Shown in pieces: positions 30,933-43,111 of a DNA stretch of 64,000 nucleotides (its first letter is position 1; the number at the start of each line of letters is the position of its first letter). Source of the stretch: Isoetes taiwanensis (Eukaryota; Streptophyta; Lycopodiopsida; Isoetales; Isoetaceae). The notes under the pieces were generated by a model. That model was given only the letters and a program-made list of their open reading frames with translations. It did no database searches and was not told the origin of the DNA. The translations under genes and the position numbers were made by a program. The stretch spans positions 2,659,280 to 2,723,279 of the forward strand of contig JAJEKV010000075.1 of assembly GCA_021234155.1 (NCBI GenBank). Reading direction: 5' to 3'.

Positions 30933-33534
30933 CAGCTCACTAAAGCTATCATGTACCATCAAAATATGGGGAACTTAAAAGGTCTTTCTATGCCTGATAA
31001 TATCAATCAATTGACCTTGCTTCAGTATGTTGATGACTCCTTTAATTTTCTAAATAATGACACCAAAAACATTGAATTTTTTCTTAAGCTCATAAATGGT
31101 TTCAGTGCAGCATCTGGTACCTTCGTTAATTCAAACAAATGTGTCATTATTGGTAACAGTGATCAATTAGATATCTTGGGAATTAAATGCATTCCTGCCA
31201 ATCAAACTACTACTCTATTAGGAATGCCGTTGGCTCTGAACATAAGCATAAAAAATCTTTGGTCCCCTATTGTTTCCAAGATTAGAAAGAAATTAAAAAA
31301 TTATGGCAGTTGTCTTTCCATTGTAGGAAGGACCATTATTGCTTCTTCTGTGATTGCAAGTTCTCATATCTATTTCTCCTCAGCCTTACTTGCGTCTAAA
31401 TGTGTCTATCAGCAAATTGAAAAAATAATTAGAAACTTTATCTGGATAGTAAGTTGGAAATATGTAACTCAAAATAAAAGATGTGATGGCCTTGGTTGTA
31501 AAAATCTCCTTTTATAGGGATATGCTTTGGCAGGCAAATACATCTGGAAATCTCTCTTGAATCAAGATAATCCTGCCACAAAGTTTATCCATTATTGGCT
31601 AAATAAAAGCTTGATTGATGGCCATCTAACCATTGAGCATTCATTCGCATTCCTTACCATCCTCAGCTTTTTGCCAAATTAAACTTGCTGTTAATTTTTC
31701 TCCTTTAATGAGAAATCTTTTAAATTCCTGGAATAATGTTTCCAAGGCCTTTAAACATAGCCGTATTAACTTGTCACACCATGAATGAGCATTTTGGAAA
31801 TCCTGCTCTTGCTAAAAGAGATCTATTGCCTTTGGCAATTAATCATCCCAAAACCTATAGAAAATGGCACTTAGCTAATATTAGGAGTCTTGATGACCTT
31901 TGGTATAGTAGTAGATGGATTTCTTGGACTAGATTCAAGATTAAAGTTAATGGTACCTCCTCTGATAGGATGCTTTTCAAGCACATTATTAATCTTGTTT
32001 CCAATCTTAATCTTGATGTAACTGCCACTAGCCAGATTGATTGGTGTTTTAAGGATAAAAGAATTTACCAAGTTTCTTACATCTATGATTTCTTAGCTAA
32101 TCCTGATCAACTCTCAAACGCTTGTCTTTACTGGAATATTCCTGAGAATAGTGAAGCTAGATTGTTAAAAATATATAGAATTCTTACTGTGCTCCAAAGG
32201 TAACATAATTTGTGTAGCTGGTTGCAAATAAGAGTATCCCTAATATGGAAACTTATTGTAGGCATCACATGCATTCCAATGTCTTCAATATTACCCCATC
32301 TTGTCCTCTTCTCTGTAATGGTTCAGAAGATATTGAGCACATCTTTTCTTGTCCTAAGCTAGTTGGTTTTTGAAGCTGGTTTGAGCATCACTTCCATATA
32401 AATCAGCCTGGGAATATTGTGAATTTTATTGTTGTCTGATGATAAATTCAAAAATACTCTTTGCTTCATTGCTCTATAGAATGTTTGGAAGCATAAAAAC
32501 ATATGTCTGCATGGGGGGCAATAATTCTCCTCCATTGTGGATTAAGCTTCAGGTTATATATGATATAGAACTTGCAGCAAGTGCTCATAAATATAAAATC
32601 TCTGATTGACAGTAAATGGAACTCACTAGGAGACTATTCAGGTTATTATGGTTTTTTTAGACATTTTGCGATCAAGGATTTACTAATACAGAAGCTTTTG
32701 ATACTAGATTATCTGATGAATTGCAAGTTTAAGCTCAATCTTGACTTTGATGAAGCAGAGGTTGCAAATACAGCTCAAGAGAATTTTCAGTTCACAGGTT
32801 ATGGGACTATAATTTTTGGACAGGCTTAGTTAGGGGAAAGCTATTTCAAAGCATACAGAAGGTTCTAGAAAGAGAAGTATTGTGGGGAAGAGAATTCTCG
32901 AAAGAGACATACTTGATGTTCATACTCTTCTGGTTTTTGGAAATCAATAGCAGCAATATGCCAGATGAGCAATTTGAATTTTATAAAGAGTGCTATTACT
33001 ATCACAGAGAAGGGCAGATTGCTATGGAACAATGATTCATTTGATGTCCACATGTAACTCAGACAGGCTTATTGAGTTGATAGATTGAGGAAGAAATTGG
33101 ATCCCGATCTTATAGCCCCAGTTCAGAGACTACCACTTCATTGACACCTATAATTTTTGATCCATCTGTTTGTTTTCTTTTCCATACGGGTTACTGGCTC
33201 TTTAGTATCAACACAAAACTACTCGACTGGCTTAAACTTGAACAGAAGTCTGAAGACTCCTTCCATATGCTCAATGAAGGATGATTTTGGATGCTTTCTA
33301 GCCCTAATTTTCATAAGTTACAGGGCATTTTCCAAAAATCGAGGGCAGATGATATTTTCCAACTATATGTTTCCATGATTTCTCTATTCAAACTATATAG
33401 TTATTGAATCGTGGATTAATGCCTCAATTCTAGATGACAAATGATCTTCTTTTCATGATCATTACCCATTTTGTATTTGTTTTCCATAATTAATGATTAA
33501 AAAGCTTCATTCTCTCTCCAAAAAAAAAAAAAAA
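30933..33534 (+). mobile_element. L1-type LINE, 3' part (RT end, Cys/His segment, 3' UTR, poly(A))
   Basis: The RT resumes after copia-1 with QYVDDSFNFL (catalytic box), FSAASGTFVNSNKC and the thumb-like GRTIIASSVIASSHIYFSSALL (30888-31517). 31736-32203 and degenerate downstream sequence carry the C-terminal region. Near 32280-32370 a PSCPLLCNGSEDIEHIFSCP finger remnant is readable. The 3' UTR is AT-rich and ends ATTAAAAAGCTTCATTCTC followed by A14 at 33521-33534, a typical plant L1 3' end. Stops and shifts make the copy inactive. Confidence 0.85.
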
Positions 33535-34683
33535 TCATTAGTAGAAGAAGAAGAAGAAGAGATTTTAACGGAAACAACAGAACATTATCTGCAATTTTGT
33601 CTTGGTTATCATAAGTTACCTTTATTTCATATAAAATGCTATTCTGCATGATTTGTATAACCTGCACATTGAGGACAATACCATAGCTTGCAAAAGCAAT
33701 GCTTTTTGAAGGCAAAAGAATAATTTAGTTGCAAAAGACATCCTTTTTCTTATAATTCAGGAAGTATCTACTATTTTTGTTCTTCTATTGTTTAATTCCA
33801 TTTTTCCATTGCTTCCACTAAGGAATGCTTATGCTTGATATATGCCCTGTCAAGCAGTTTCTTAACAGTTTTTTCCATTTTTTTACACGGGATTTCTGTG
33901 ACGGGCAGCAAGTTCTCGAGCCATCAACCATAAAGTTGAAGGGCAGTGACGGTCGGAGAAGGCCACCAGCCAGGGAAGCTTCTGGGCGTGAATTATCAGC
34001 ACTAATGATTCTCTGCATCGAACATCCTGGGGTTGCCGAAATTCATCATTTCCCAGATCGTCTGATCCAATTACTACTGTATCTTACCTTAATGTCGAGA
34101 TAATGCATGTTTTGGGTTAAGAAAACTATATTTTTTGATCTGTATTACCACAGCTTGAAGCATGGCGACCAAGCCCAATTCCGGTTAGGTATGAGCTCCG
34201 TCTTGCATTTCTAATTTATTTTTAAGAAACTAGGCTAAGAACTCAGTTTTACAGGAGTTACTTTTTGCAAGAACACCCATTGAATTTGCAAGAAATCGGA
34301 AACTTTTGATGGAGGGGAAGAATCCAAGAAGTATCAAGTGGGCAGATGTTTCAAGTGCTGATTTTTTGCAGGTTTGGAAAAAACCTATGCCCAAGACCGG
34401 AAGATACACATCAAGTTAATTATGCCCCAGTTCAAGACAGCGCTCACTGATTTGGTAGAGAGAGTTTATCAAAAACCGCTTCCAAATAATGAATTGGGAA
34501 CCCTTTTCGCAAGGGCTTTAGCCTAGTCACATAATGCAAAGGCATTGCAGAATCCTGATGATTTTAAGGTTAATTGGGCGAGTCTAGCAGCAGATGCTTA
34601 CAATATTTCAAAACAAACAGAAGTAACCAAATGACTATAAACATTACACTCTGGTTCATTTACCAGTAACTCATATTTACTAC
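33535..34683 (+). pseudogene. Exon-like fragments of an unidentified protein
   Basis: Two segments look like exons flanked by T-rich acceptors. 34255-34371 reads ELLFARTPIEFARNRKLLM and continues to DVSSADFLQ. 34372-34620 reads LEKTYAQDRKIHIKLIMPQF, then ERVYQKPLPNNELGTLFARA, with one in-frame stop. Frame 33825-34103 upstream is a third, weaker candidate. I do not recognise the family; it could be a host gene remnant or transposon sequence. Confidence 0.3.
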
Positions 34684-35424
34684 TGTGACACTCCCCGGAC
34701 CTATACGATGCTCCCATCGTATAAACAGGAAATTTCCCTCCCATGGCGACTTCCTCACCATAGAAAGGCCCTCCGTCTGACTCGGACCACTTGTGATGGG
34801 CAAGTGTCTGGGTGAAGGACATAGAGATGTCATTCGTCCCACGTCTTCTTTGGGAATCCTATACAGCAGAAGCATACATACATATTAGCACCTGGCAACA
34901 ATACAAATAAATAATATACCACCATGAAAGGTGGCCCATCATCATCAATACGAATACAACAAAATACCAACAAAACAAAGGAAATGCACCATAAATGAGG
35001 CTTCTACCCCGGGCTCAGACTCAATGGGGTCGACTGACAGTCAAGGCCTCTGGATAACAACAGATAGAGGTATAACATAGCGTTGGCTGGCATAGAACAA
35101 TGGCTAGGGTAGTCCACTCCATCTGCACCTCCTGTGCACACTTTGCAGATAGGCTGAATCATGCTAGGACATGGTTGTAGCCTTCTGGAGACGTAATCTC
35201 ATGGAATCACCCTATGAGACTACTCCGGATTAAATGAGGCAGGAAAGGAGGGATCCTTCCCAGAGCATGGTGCTTCCATGGGTGGCTAGAGGATTGTGGC
35301 CCCACTGGCGACCACGCATCCGTACCCGACTTGAACCCCCCAAAATCCATAGGCCACCCCGGCACGCTCATCGAGTCCAGGACATCCCTATAGGCACGTA
35401 TCCTGCGACCCAGGAGGTGTCACA
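34684..35424. mobile_element. Possible solo LTR (about 740 bp)
   Basis: The block starts TGTGACACTCCCCGG and ends GGTGTCACA, so it has TG..CA ends embedded in an 8-bp inverted terminal match TGTGACAC/GTGTCACA, as in LTRs. Its body is non-coding and distinct in composition from both flanks. No 5-bp target duplication is evident, which weakens the call; an alternative is a MITE-like element. Confidence 0.35.
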
Positions 35425-36034
35425 AAAACGATTATGTTTTCTAAAAAAAAGGGTGTGATCACGGCTAACCACGGCCTTGTTACGCACCATCTTCAAACCA
35501 TGGTCGTGCCCGTGTTCGCCACGCCATGTTTCATCTTATGCACTTGAGCACATAAAAGTCCACGTTCTCCTTATTGTCTGGCTCTGTAAATATAGAAAAA
35601 TTATCTCTAACTGCAAGAATGTCAAACGTCCATTGAGGATCACCTTCCAAAATAGGGCCATCCACACATTTTCCACGTAATCAGCACCTGGTCTTAGCTC
35701 AAAGTATTGCCATGTACCTATTCTACCTTTGTTAGGGCACTTGCCATATTTGCCTAACCAACAATTATGACAGAAACAACTATAATACATATGAGCAACT
35801 TGTGTAGGATTTGTAGCTTGAATTGGCCTGACCGAATGGAACTTGCTTGAACCAGAAAGTGTAGCACAATCATATCTCTCTGACCTGTCAACCTCATCTA
35901 CTCCAATTTCCCAGAAAAACCTGTGTAAGAAAGAAAATTTCAATGTCCTATGTATCACAAAACCCTAACAATTACAAAATAGTATTTTAGCATTACCTGA
36001 ATCTGTGTTTGCCCTCGAATGTGGAGTTGTCCCT

Positions 36035-36040
36035 GAAATG
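36035..36040. repeat. Left target duplication of the L1 fragment (GAAATG)
   Basis: Matches 37724-37729. Removing the L1 plus one copy restores the reading frame of the surrounding transposase-like gene (FLVHF joined to RDNSTFEG). Confidence 0.7.
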
Positions 36041-37723
36041 TTTTTTTTTTTTTTTTTTTTTTTTTTGAACGTGGACCTTTATTACTCAAAAGAATACAAA
36101 GAGTATATGGGGGACTCAAAACCCAGTGGAGAAAATATCCACTAGAGCAACACTACCCACCACATACATAACATAAAAAAGCAGAGAATACAGATCACCA
36201 TGAGCACAACTGTTTGCTATGAGTAGGTGTGAATCTGAAGATATTGCTCCCAAATGACACTTTTGATGTCATCCTTCAAGGAAGAACATTTGTACGCCTT
36301 CACAATGCGACTACGGGCATCGCTAAGCACTTGCGTATCTGAAAAGAGCTGTCCCTTGAAGATGAAGAGATTTCGTCTCTTCCAGATGGACTAGATGATC
36401 CAAGCAGATGCTAAGTGGAAAGCCCTCTTTGCCAACTTGTCCCAAGAACTAGGATAGATGACAAAAGGACCTGACCTGCCGACTATTCAAGTCACAATGG
36501 AAAAGACTTCGAAAGCCACCGCCAAGCGGTCGAACATGGTGACACAAGAAAAAAGCGGTGCTCAATTGTCTCATCCCTCTGCGTGCAAAGAGGACAGATC
36601 ACGAGACTTCGGGCCGAAAATCGATGAACAACGGTGTTTACCCAAGACGCATCTATGAGCGATCGCCACCATAAAATGGATAGCTTAGGATGAAGCAATT
36701 TATCCCATACCCATCGCCGGATCGCTTTTACGATGAGGCTCGGGGATAACTAAAGGCCACTTTGGCGATGGAGGCAACACCTCGGGGATGAAGCAGGGAC
36801 CACATACATCGAGTGCACGGGTGCTCCTCCTTAACACCGCCATGAACCACCCAGTGGGGAGCCACGCCTTGTGGGTGTGGAGGAAGTGTAGCAGACTACT
36901 TTTTTCCCAAATGCTCCGGTCCCAACGAAGGAGAAGGAACTTCAATTTGAACTCATTCCACGTCAACAATCTTGTCTCATTATACGATCGTGATCCGGTG
37001 AGCACGCCGATGCTCGCCACCGACGCGTTAAGGTCAATGGATACCGGGGACAATCGCATGACCGCTACCCAAAGGGATCCACCAACAACCGGGGTCAGGA
37101 TCTCAGGTGGGCCATTGGATGGAACTGAAACAAAGTGCGCACAGTCTCCCAAGCAGCTAGCAACCCCTTGAGGAAAGGAGATGCATTAGGATATGGAGAA
37201 AGTGGATAGAATAATGCCCATGGGAGGAGAGGCTTAATGGATGGAGAGCCAAAGAAAATGCACCTCTGAAAGATCACGAATGAGACGCCTTGGGACTGAG
37301 AATTATCAGCATTATTGAGAATCCGCCACATGAACTTAGAGATCAGCACCTTGCTCTGGAGAAGAAAGTGAATCATCCCCAGCCCCCCATAAAGTTTAGG
37401 CATAATGCACTTCGCCCAACTAACTTTAACATCAGCTCCTTCTTCAGTGCCACCCCAGATGAAGTTCCTGACAGTGCGAACAATGAGCTGCATCTTTGAC
37501 TGCGGTGCCAGCAAGATGGATGCCACGTAGACATGTGTGCCACTCAGAACTGACTTTGCCACAGTTACACGACCAGCCATGGATAACTTAGCCGTGGACC
37601 ACCAGAACAAATGCCTTTCCAACCCCTTCATAATGACATCCCACGCATCACCAGATGAGAGGTGTATACCAACTGGAATGCCTAGAAGCTTAGTTGCCTT
37701 CCCATGAGGAAGAACCTTCCATG
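36041..37723 (-). mobile_element. 5'-truncated L1 LINE inserted in the DDE-like gene
   Basis: A poly(T) run at 36041-36066 is the poly(A) tail on the minus strand. 37095-37631 carries the RT thumb region (LSMAGRVTVAKSVLSGTHVY, RTVRNFIWGG), preceded by KATKLLGIPVG. 36700-37152 and 36492-36698 carry the C-terminal region with a PLCTQRDETIEHRFF finger remnant. It is 5'-truncated within the RT and flanked by GAAATG target duplications. Confidence 0.88.
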
Positions 37724-38705
37724 GAAATGAACTAGAAAAACTACTGCATCATGTGTATTCCTTAGTGGTACCAATCCTCTTTTCAACATTTCATGTGTAA
37801 GAGCTCGTTTAATGACAGCTCCATCACCATCATGCTCACCTGTTCCATTAACTATCAGAAAAAAACACAAATTAAAACTACAAATACATTTACAAAAAAT
37901 ATATTACCTTTGCCATGATAGGAGGCAAAGTAATTCCAATTTATTGGAATGCCATTGTTATGGTAGTTTCTGCCAAGGAAATAAAAGGTCCTTGCTTCTT
38001 TGAACTGATGGGAGCATCCATCAGACCACATGATGTGTTTGTTGTACTTTACACCTCTGTTTGTCAAAAATGCATGATGCTTATTCAAACAATACTACAC
38101 ATATACAAGATATCATGGTCCCTGTCATCCGATATATTGAAATGAGTCTCCTTTATAATTCTTCTCTCATTCTCATCGAAACTTGGGTCATCTGACAATG
38201 TTGTATGTCTATATATGTAATATGAACTAAAATTGTGCATTGGTCATTCTTCTAGTGTAGTCTCTGTATCTCTTGCTGAATCTTAAAAGTATAGTTCTCA
38301 GCAAAATCTATGACAGAAACTATGGAGTCCTTTGGAAATGTTGCCAAACACTCTCTGAATTGTTTGATCTGCCATTTCCCCTCATAATTATGTGGTATAG
38401 ATTCTTTTAAAACTTTCTTGGCTTCCTGGATAATCTCTGCAACAGTTGTGCATTTGTAAACCAGTTGGTAATTGGTTTGTTAGATATCTTATACTCGCCC
38501 TTTCCTATGGGCTCAAGTACCTGCAATGGTAATGACAGATCAATGTGATAGAACTTGGGATAAAAGAAAGCTGAATTCTTACCTTGTCATAGGTCTTCCA
38601 TTCAACGTTGTGTCCTGGAATATATTTCAATTCATTTGGACAAGTTGGTAACCTAGCAGGTCTATAATTATTGCACTTGAGAGTCAAACAATCATGTGCA
38701 TACAC

Positions 38706-38927
38706 TCATCTGTGTCATCATCCCTTGGACAAACTACTAGTAGAAGAATATATACGTTTCTTTGCCATGCGAGTTGGTAAAATATGACTTACCTTCAATG
38801 TCCATTGCAACATGTGTCTCATTTTGTATGAATTCACCATGTGCCTTCTCTGTCATAAAATCAGTTTGTGTTTCTTCATAACAAAATTTAGCACCAATAT
38901 CTGAAAAGATAATTAAAAAACGAAGGT
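38706..38927. other. Short stretch upstream of the DDE-like gene
   Basis: May include further minus-strand exons of the DDE-like gene (a TTTGTCCAAGGGATG-type segment), but none is clear. Confidence 0.3.
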
Positions 38928-39261
38928 TATAAACATCACATGAAGTCTCTATTCAAACAAGCAAACAAAATAAAATAAATCCTTCATGAAACGAGCATTT
39001 GAGAATTTAAACACTTACTACCAAACTTGAATTACCCGGATCCTCTTCTTCAGCATTCAATTTGCACAAGTTTAGCATGTGCTTCTTGACAAAAACATCC
39101 ACCACCTTAAATGAAAGTAATACATTCAATATCACTACAAATTCCATTGGCTATTACAACACTAAACAAGCACTAATGACATACCTTCATATCTGTCCTC
39201 ATGGTGAGCATCCTTTGTTCTTGTTTCATCAAGGATAGCAGCAGGATCGTCTTCTCCTGCA

Positions 39262-41477
39262 AATGCACAGTAATGAAGAATTAAGTGTCTTGAGCAGTCA
39301 AGAATAGGCAGTAAGCATCTAACTTTCCTCTACCAGGAATTATCTTGTCATCAAAGTTCTTGCTGAAACTAAAACAGTATTCCATAAATCTTTTGGATTG
39401 CTGCTTAAATTGTTGCAAGCCTAATCGAATTGGGCCATGATCAAGTTGCACTCGGTTCTTGGCCAAGGAATAGAGGAAGGTGGAATTCCAGTCCATAGTG
39501 GAGAGAGGGATGAATTTCAAGAAATTTTGCAAGAACATGAGACTACACGGCCATTACCCATTTCGAATTGCAAAATTGCTCCGGCGCCTAAATGATCCAA
39601 GAAAGGAATTTTCCTCCCGCTCAGGAAATTTGGATGACAGCCAAATGAAGGGCAAAATTTCAGTGACAATCGAAGAAGGGTGTGATGTTCCCGTTTGAAG
39701 TTCGAAAAGCAGTTTTCCAGGATTGGGTGTCGCCCACATGCTTTGTTGCATATATCAAGAAAAATTACACCCACTAACAAAGGGCAAGAGGCTACATTGG
39801 GTGAAGGGTGAAGAGCCGAGAATACTCAATGTACCTTTTGGCCCTTGCTTTGATACCCTTATCAGGCTAACAAAGTATTGTTTGGCTGCAGGTACGGATA
39901 TTCTCCTCTCAATGTGGTTCTTTTGTCCTAGTTAAGTGGTTTTAGTAGAAATGAGTGATGGAATTGTGCTGCCAAGTTCATGGCAAAGGAATTGTGAAGC
40001 TGGCTACATATCCTAGGCTACAAGGATTTATGGAGTTCATGCAACTAATTGGACTTCTGGAGTTCATTAAGGGAAGTGGCTTTATACTAAATAGTATTTC
40101 CATAATTTTAAACAAGATATTTTATTCTGCTATCTCATCTGCGTGCATAAGATAATGCATGAAAAATTACTGTGAAGCTTTCATATCTAAATTTAGCTGG
40201 CTTTATGCCATAGCTTTATGTATGATGCCTGTTACATTCTAAAAATGATATTTAATGATAAAAGCATCTGGCACTTGAATTTTGTAGTACTAAAGGATGC
40301 ATGACCAGAGACTAAAGTTAGTAGAGCATGAGCATGTTATCAAGTCATGAACATGTTTCAGTTAAAGATCACAGAGAAGATATGCCATCTTGGATTAGCT
40401 CGGTTCAAGTATGGGATGATAAGACTACAGATGGATTGACTGAAGTAGTCTAAAGTGCTAGTGGGCTTTTGTCTAAGCTAGCTCGATCAGTTTTTTTTTT
40501 TTTCTTTTTCTTTGAGGATGTATTGTGTTAAAAATGACACAACAAGATATTGAAGCAAAAGGTGAATCATAACTATTGAGGCACTTATATTTCTGAATGC
40601 AGTAAAAAGATGAGAGGTCATATTGCTCTGCCTATGCAATGTTTGGTTATCTTTTTGCCTAAATAAGTTGGACGTATAAGACACAACATGCAGGGCATAA
40701 TAGTAGTAAGTTATGTTCCAAGTGGAAAGGTATTCGCTTTGACAGTGCATCTTTCCAAGTGGCAATATGGCAAGGAAATTTACCCAAAGAGTTCAAGATG
40801 ATTCATAGATGGATACAACATCATGCTTCAGACTTTGAAAGCATCAACATGTTGCAAAGGGTATTTGTTAAAAATCAACATTACAAATAAGGCATGACAT
40901 ACGGGAACATGCAAAGTTGACGAAAAATTTTAAGGTACTCGTTCTTGACATTTTTCTTGGGACATGTACATTTAAATGAATATCTTAAGATTGGTTTCTC
41001 GTAAAAGCCCTTATATTAGAAACCACTAATCTAGATATTATATTTTTTGAAACAAAAAGGTTTTTCCTTTGTCCTACTTTTGTAAATAAAAAAACATGAG
41101 GCATGCATGGATGCCACTTCCTACGAATTTAGTTTGCATACATTTGCACGTTATATCATTTGCCTTCGTAACAGTTTTTATGATATTCAATGTATCAAAG
41201 GCATTAGACCTTCCATTTCTTCTATTTTGGCTTTAAAAGCATATAATGGATGTCAACTTAATATATGAGAATTTCTTTTTTGGAAAAAGGAGGCAACATT
41301 TCTATTCTAGGGTTTTACATACACGACCCCAAATCTGAGGCAAGCTATGCAATACTGCAGTTTTTGAGCTAACCAGATGGTTAGGTTGAATTCAAGAAAG
41401 GACACGACATGTGGAGGTTTTGTACTCTAGATCAATGGATGAGATTATCACTATTGGCAAGCACCAATAACTTAGAA
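39262..41477. other. Segment present only in copy A
   Basis: Contains moderately protein-like frames on both strands: 39281-39538 minus, with MDWNSTFLYSLAKNRVQLDH, and 39480-39698 and 39723-39935 plus. None is recognised. The rest to 41477 is AT-rich with a T-run at 40491-40503. It is either an insertion in A or a deletion from B. Confidence 0.4.
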
Positions 41478-41525
41478 CTCTATATGTGACGGTAGCAAGA
41501 ACAGATTGCATCAAGTTAAATACCA

Positions 41526-41900
41526 TTGAAATGTTTGTCAAAGAGCACATTCCGACCACCTCTGTTCCACCCATTCTACTCATGTATATCCTCTGTTATG
41601 GGTAGGAAGAAAGGGGGTTTAAATTTTGCTACAACGAAGAGAATCGAGGAAGCAATGGCACAGACACCCAAGAGGACAAAGCTCTTTCAATTCCATAAAA
41701 AAGTTGTAGTTCCATCTGATACTAACTGAAGTAGATAAGGTAATGCAGGAGTCAACACCAATCTGCAAGGCTGCTGTTCAGAAAGATGACAATATAGCAG
41801 ATGCTACAAAACAAGGTGTGGATTCACAAGGATGCAAAGGCAAACGTCCTCACATAAATGTTAATGAAGCTGTTGAAGAATCTATTAATCAAGACCCAGC
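41526..41900 (+). pseudogene. Copy A of a short basic ORF (MGRKKGGLNFATTKRIEEAM)
   Basis: The frame 41526-41729 stops after VVVPSDTN, where copy B reads on through a segment beginning QKKKPDTARAEG. A 31-base deletion relative to copy B shifts copy A out of frame. The remaining homologous sequence to about 41910 (ESINQDPAIHV) persists untranslated. No function is assigned. Confidence 0.5.
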
Positions 41901-43111
41901 AATTCATGTTTGAACATGCTATTACATTTTCTCATACTTGCTAATGCCTGGAGATCTTTTTATTACAATAGCATTGGTGAAAAAAGATCTAGCAATAGAG
42001 TAACCAGTTTCCTGCATTAGAGAGTAGTCTTTCCTCATTAATGTGCAAAAATATGCTTGAGAAGTCCTGATCTTGAATGTTAAATAGAACTTATTAGATC
42101 TGGAGCTTAAGCATGATTACTAGCACAAGAATAAGCTAATGAGCATTCTTTAATCCATAAGACAAACTGCCACATGATGAAGTTTAAGGGGATAATTTTT
42201 TTTTATCTAGATAAGGCATGAAAATTTATGCTGTGCTAATGAACATGTAGCTGGAAAAAGGGCAGCAGACACAGAGTTTTAAGTGTTGATTTGCATTTTA
42301 CTTGTTAGAAAAACATGGAGCAATAGGTCAAGGTATTATCTTAGCTTAGTCAAACACTGAATTGAAAGCTTATATAGCATTCTACATTGTGCTTTTTAGA
42401 TATAATTTAACACATGTTTAATGCTGCTATTCATGTTCATCGGTTATGGATTCATGCTAGTATTCAAAGGACCGTTGGTTCAAAACAGCAAGAAGGACTA
42501 CCATTTTAAGCAGCTTGCCCTTATGATGTTAGCATTTGAGAATGAATGTTTCCTTCTTACAAATTAATTTTGAGAACCTTGCTTTTATGATAGCAAAAAT
42601 AAAATGCCAGCAAACCCATGTATATGGTTTATATACATGGTGAAGGGCCAAGAGCCTAAAAAATCTATAGCTTACTTGTAGTGGCTTTTGTGGTTACCCA
42701 GTCATGGCTAACTCTCATCTGGTATCATTACAGGTAATGGGATTTCTTACTCCATGTTTTGCCAAGATATTATGACTATGTGACAAGACAATTCACATTC
42801 TGCAAACGAGCATAAAGCATGAGAAAATGACTAGCTGTCATCATACGTTGACTGTAAACTGAAACTTTTGGTTTGATCTTTCTATATTTTTGTAACTTCC
42901 TTTCAAAGTAAGTTCGAAATTGAAATTTGAGATTTAAATTTGTACCTTCAGTAATAAATATAATCTGGAAGTTCTTTTGTGAAAAAAAAGTCATTCAAAA
43001 CTTATCTTGTAAATCATAACCTATTCATAGCTTTGGTTTTTATGCACTTGTATTAACTTAAAGGCTACAAATTGTATCTGAAAACTGGTCTTTGCAAAAG
43101 TTTAGTCTAGG

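Larger units (their letters stand above)
35536..38705 (-). pseudogene. Spliced DDE-transposase-like gene (DFAENY / SDG..QFK / HGKG..DG), split by an L1 insertion
   Basis: Minus-strand exons read in order. 38505-38705 gives PNELKYIPGHNVEWKTYDK with a GTAAG donor. The next exon, from about 38520, gives VLEPIGKGEYKI and then KKVLKESIPHNYEGKWQIKQ and VIDFAENYTFKIQQEIQ near 38310. 37908-38088 gives IMWSDGCSHQFKEARTFYFL and WNYFASYHGKG. A 68-bp intron (37840-37907) follows, then EHDGDGAVIKRALTHEML. Past the L1 at 36041-37723 comes FRDNSTFEGKHRF, an intron (35921-35996), and a Cys-rich end with SCFCHNCWLGKYGKC. These motifs recur in a family of uncharacterised animal and plant transposase-like proteins with DFAENY, SDG(A/C)..Q(Y/F)K and HGK..DG.G..KR. 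In-frame stops make it a pseudogene. The superfamily is uncertain. Confidence 0.6.

Noticed and set aside
23806-33560. AGAAGAAGAAGAGAT at both sides of the L1 as its target duplication
   Set aside because: Low-complexity GAA repeats can match by chance and the right copy does not directly follow the poly(A).
35210-35420. Possible tRNA gene or coding exon in the LTR-like block
   Set aside because: No cloverleaf or B box of adequate quality and no protein family match; composition fits non-coding LTR sequence.
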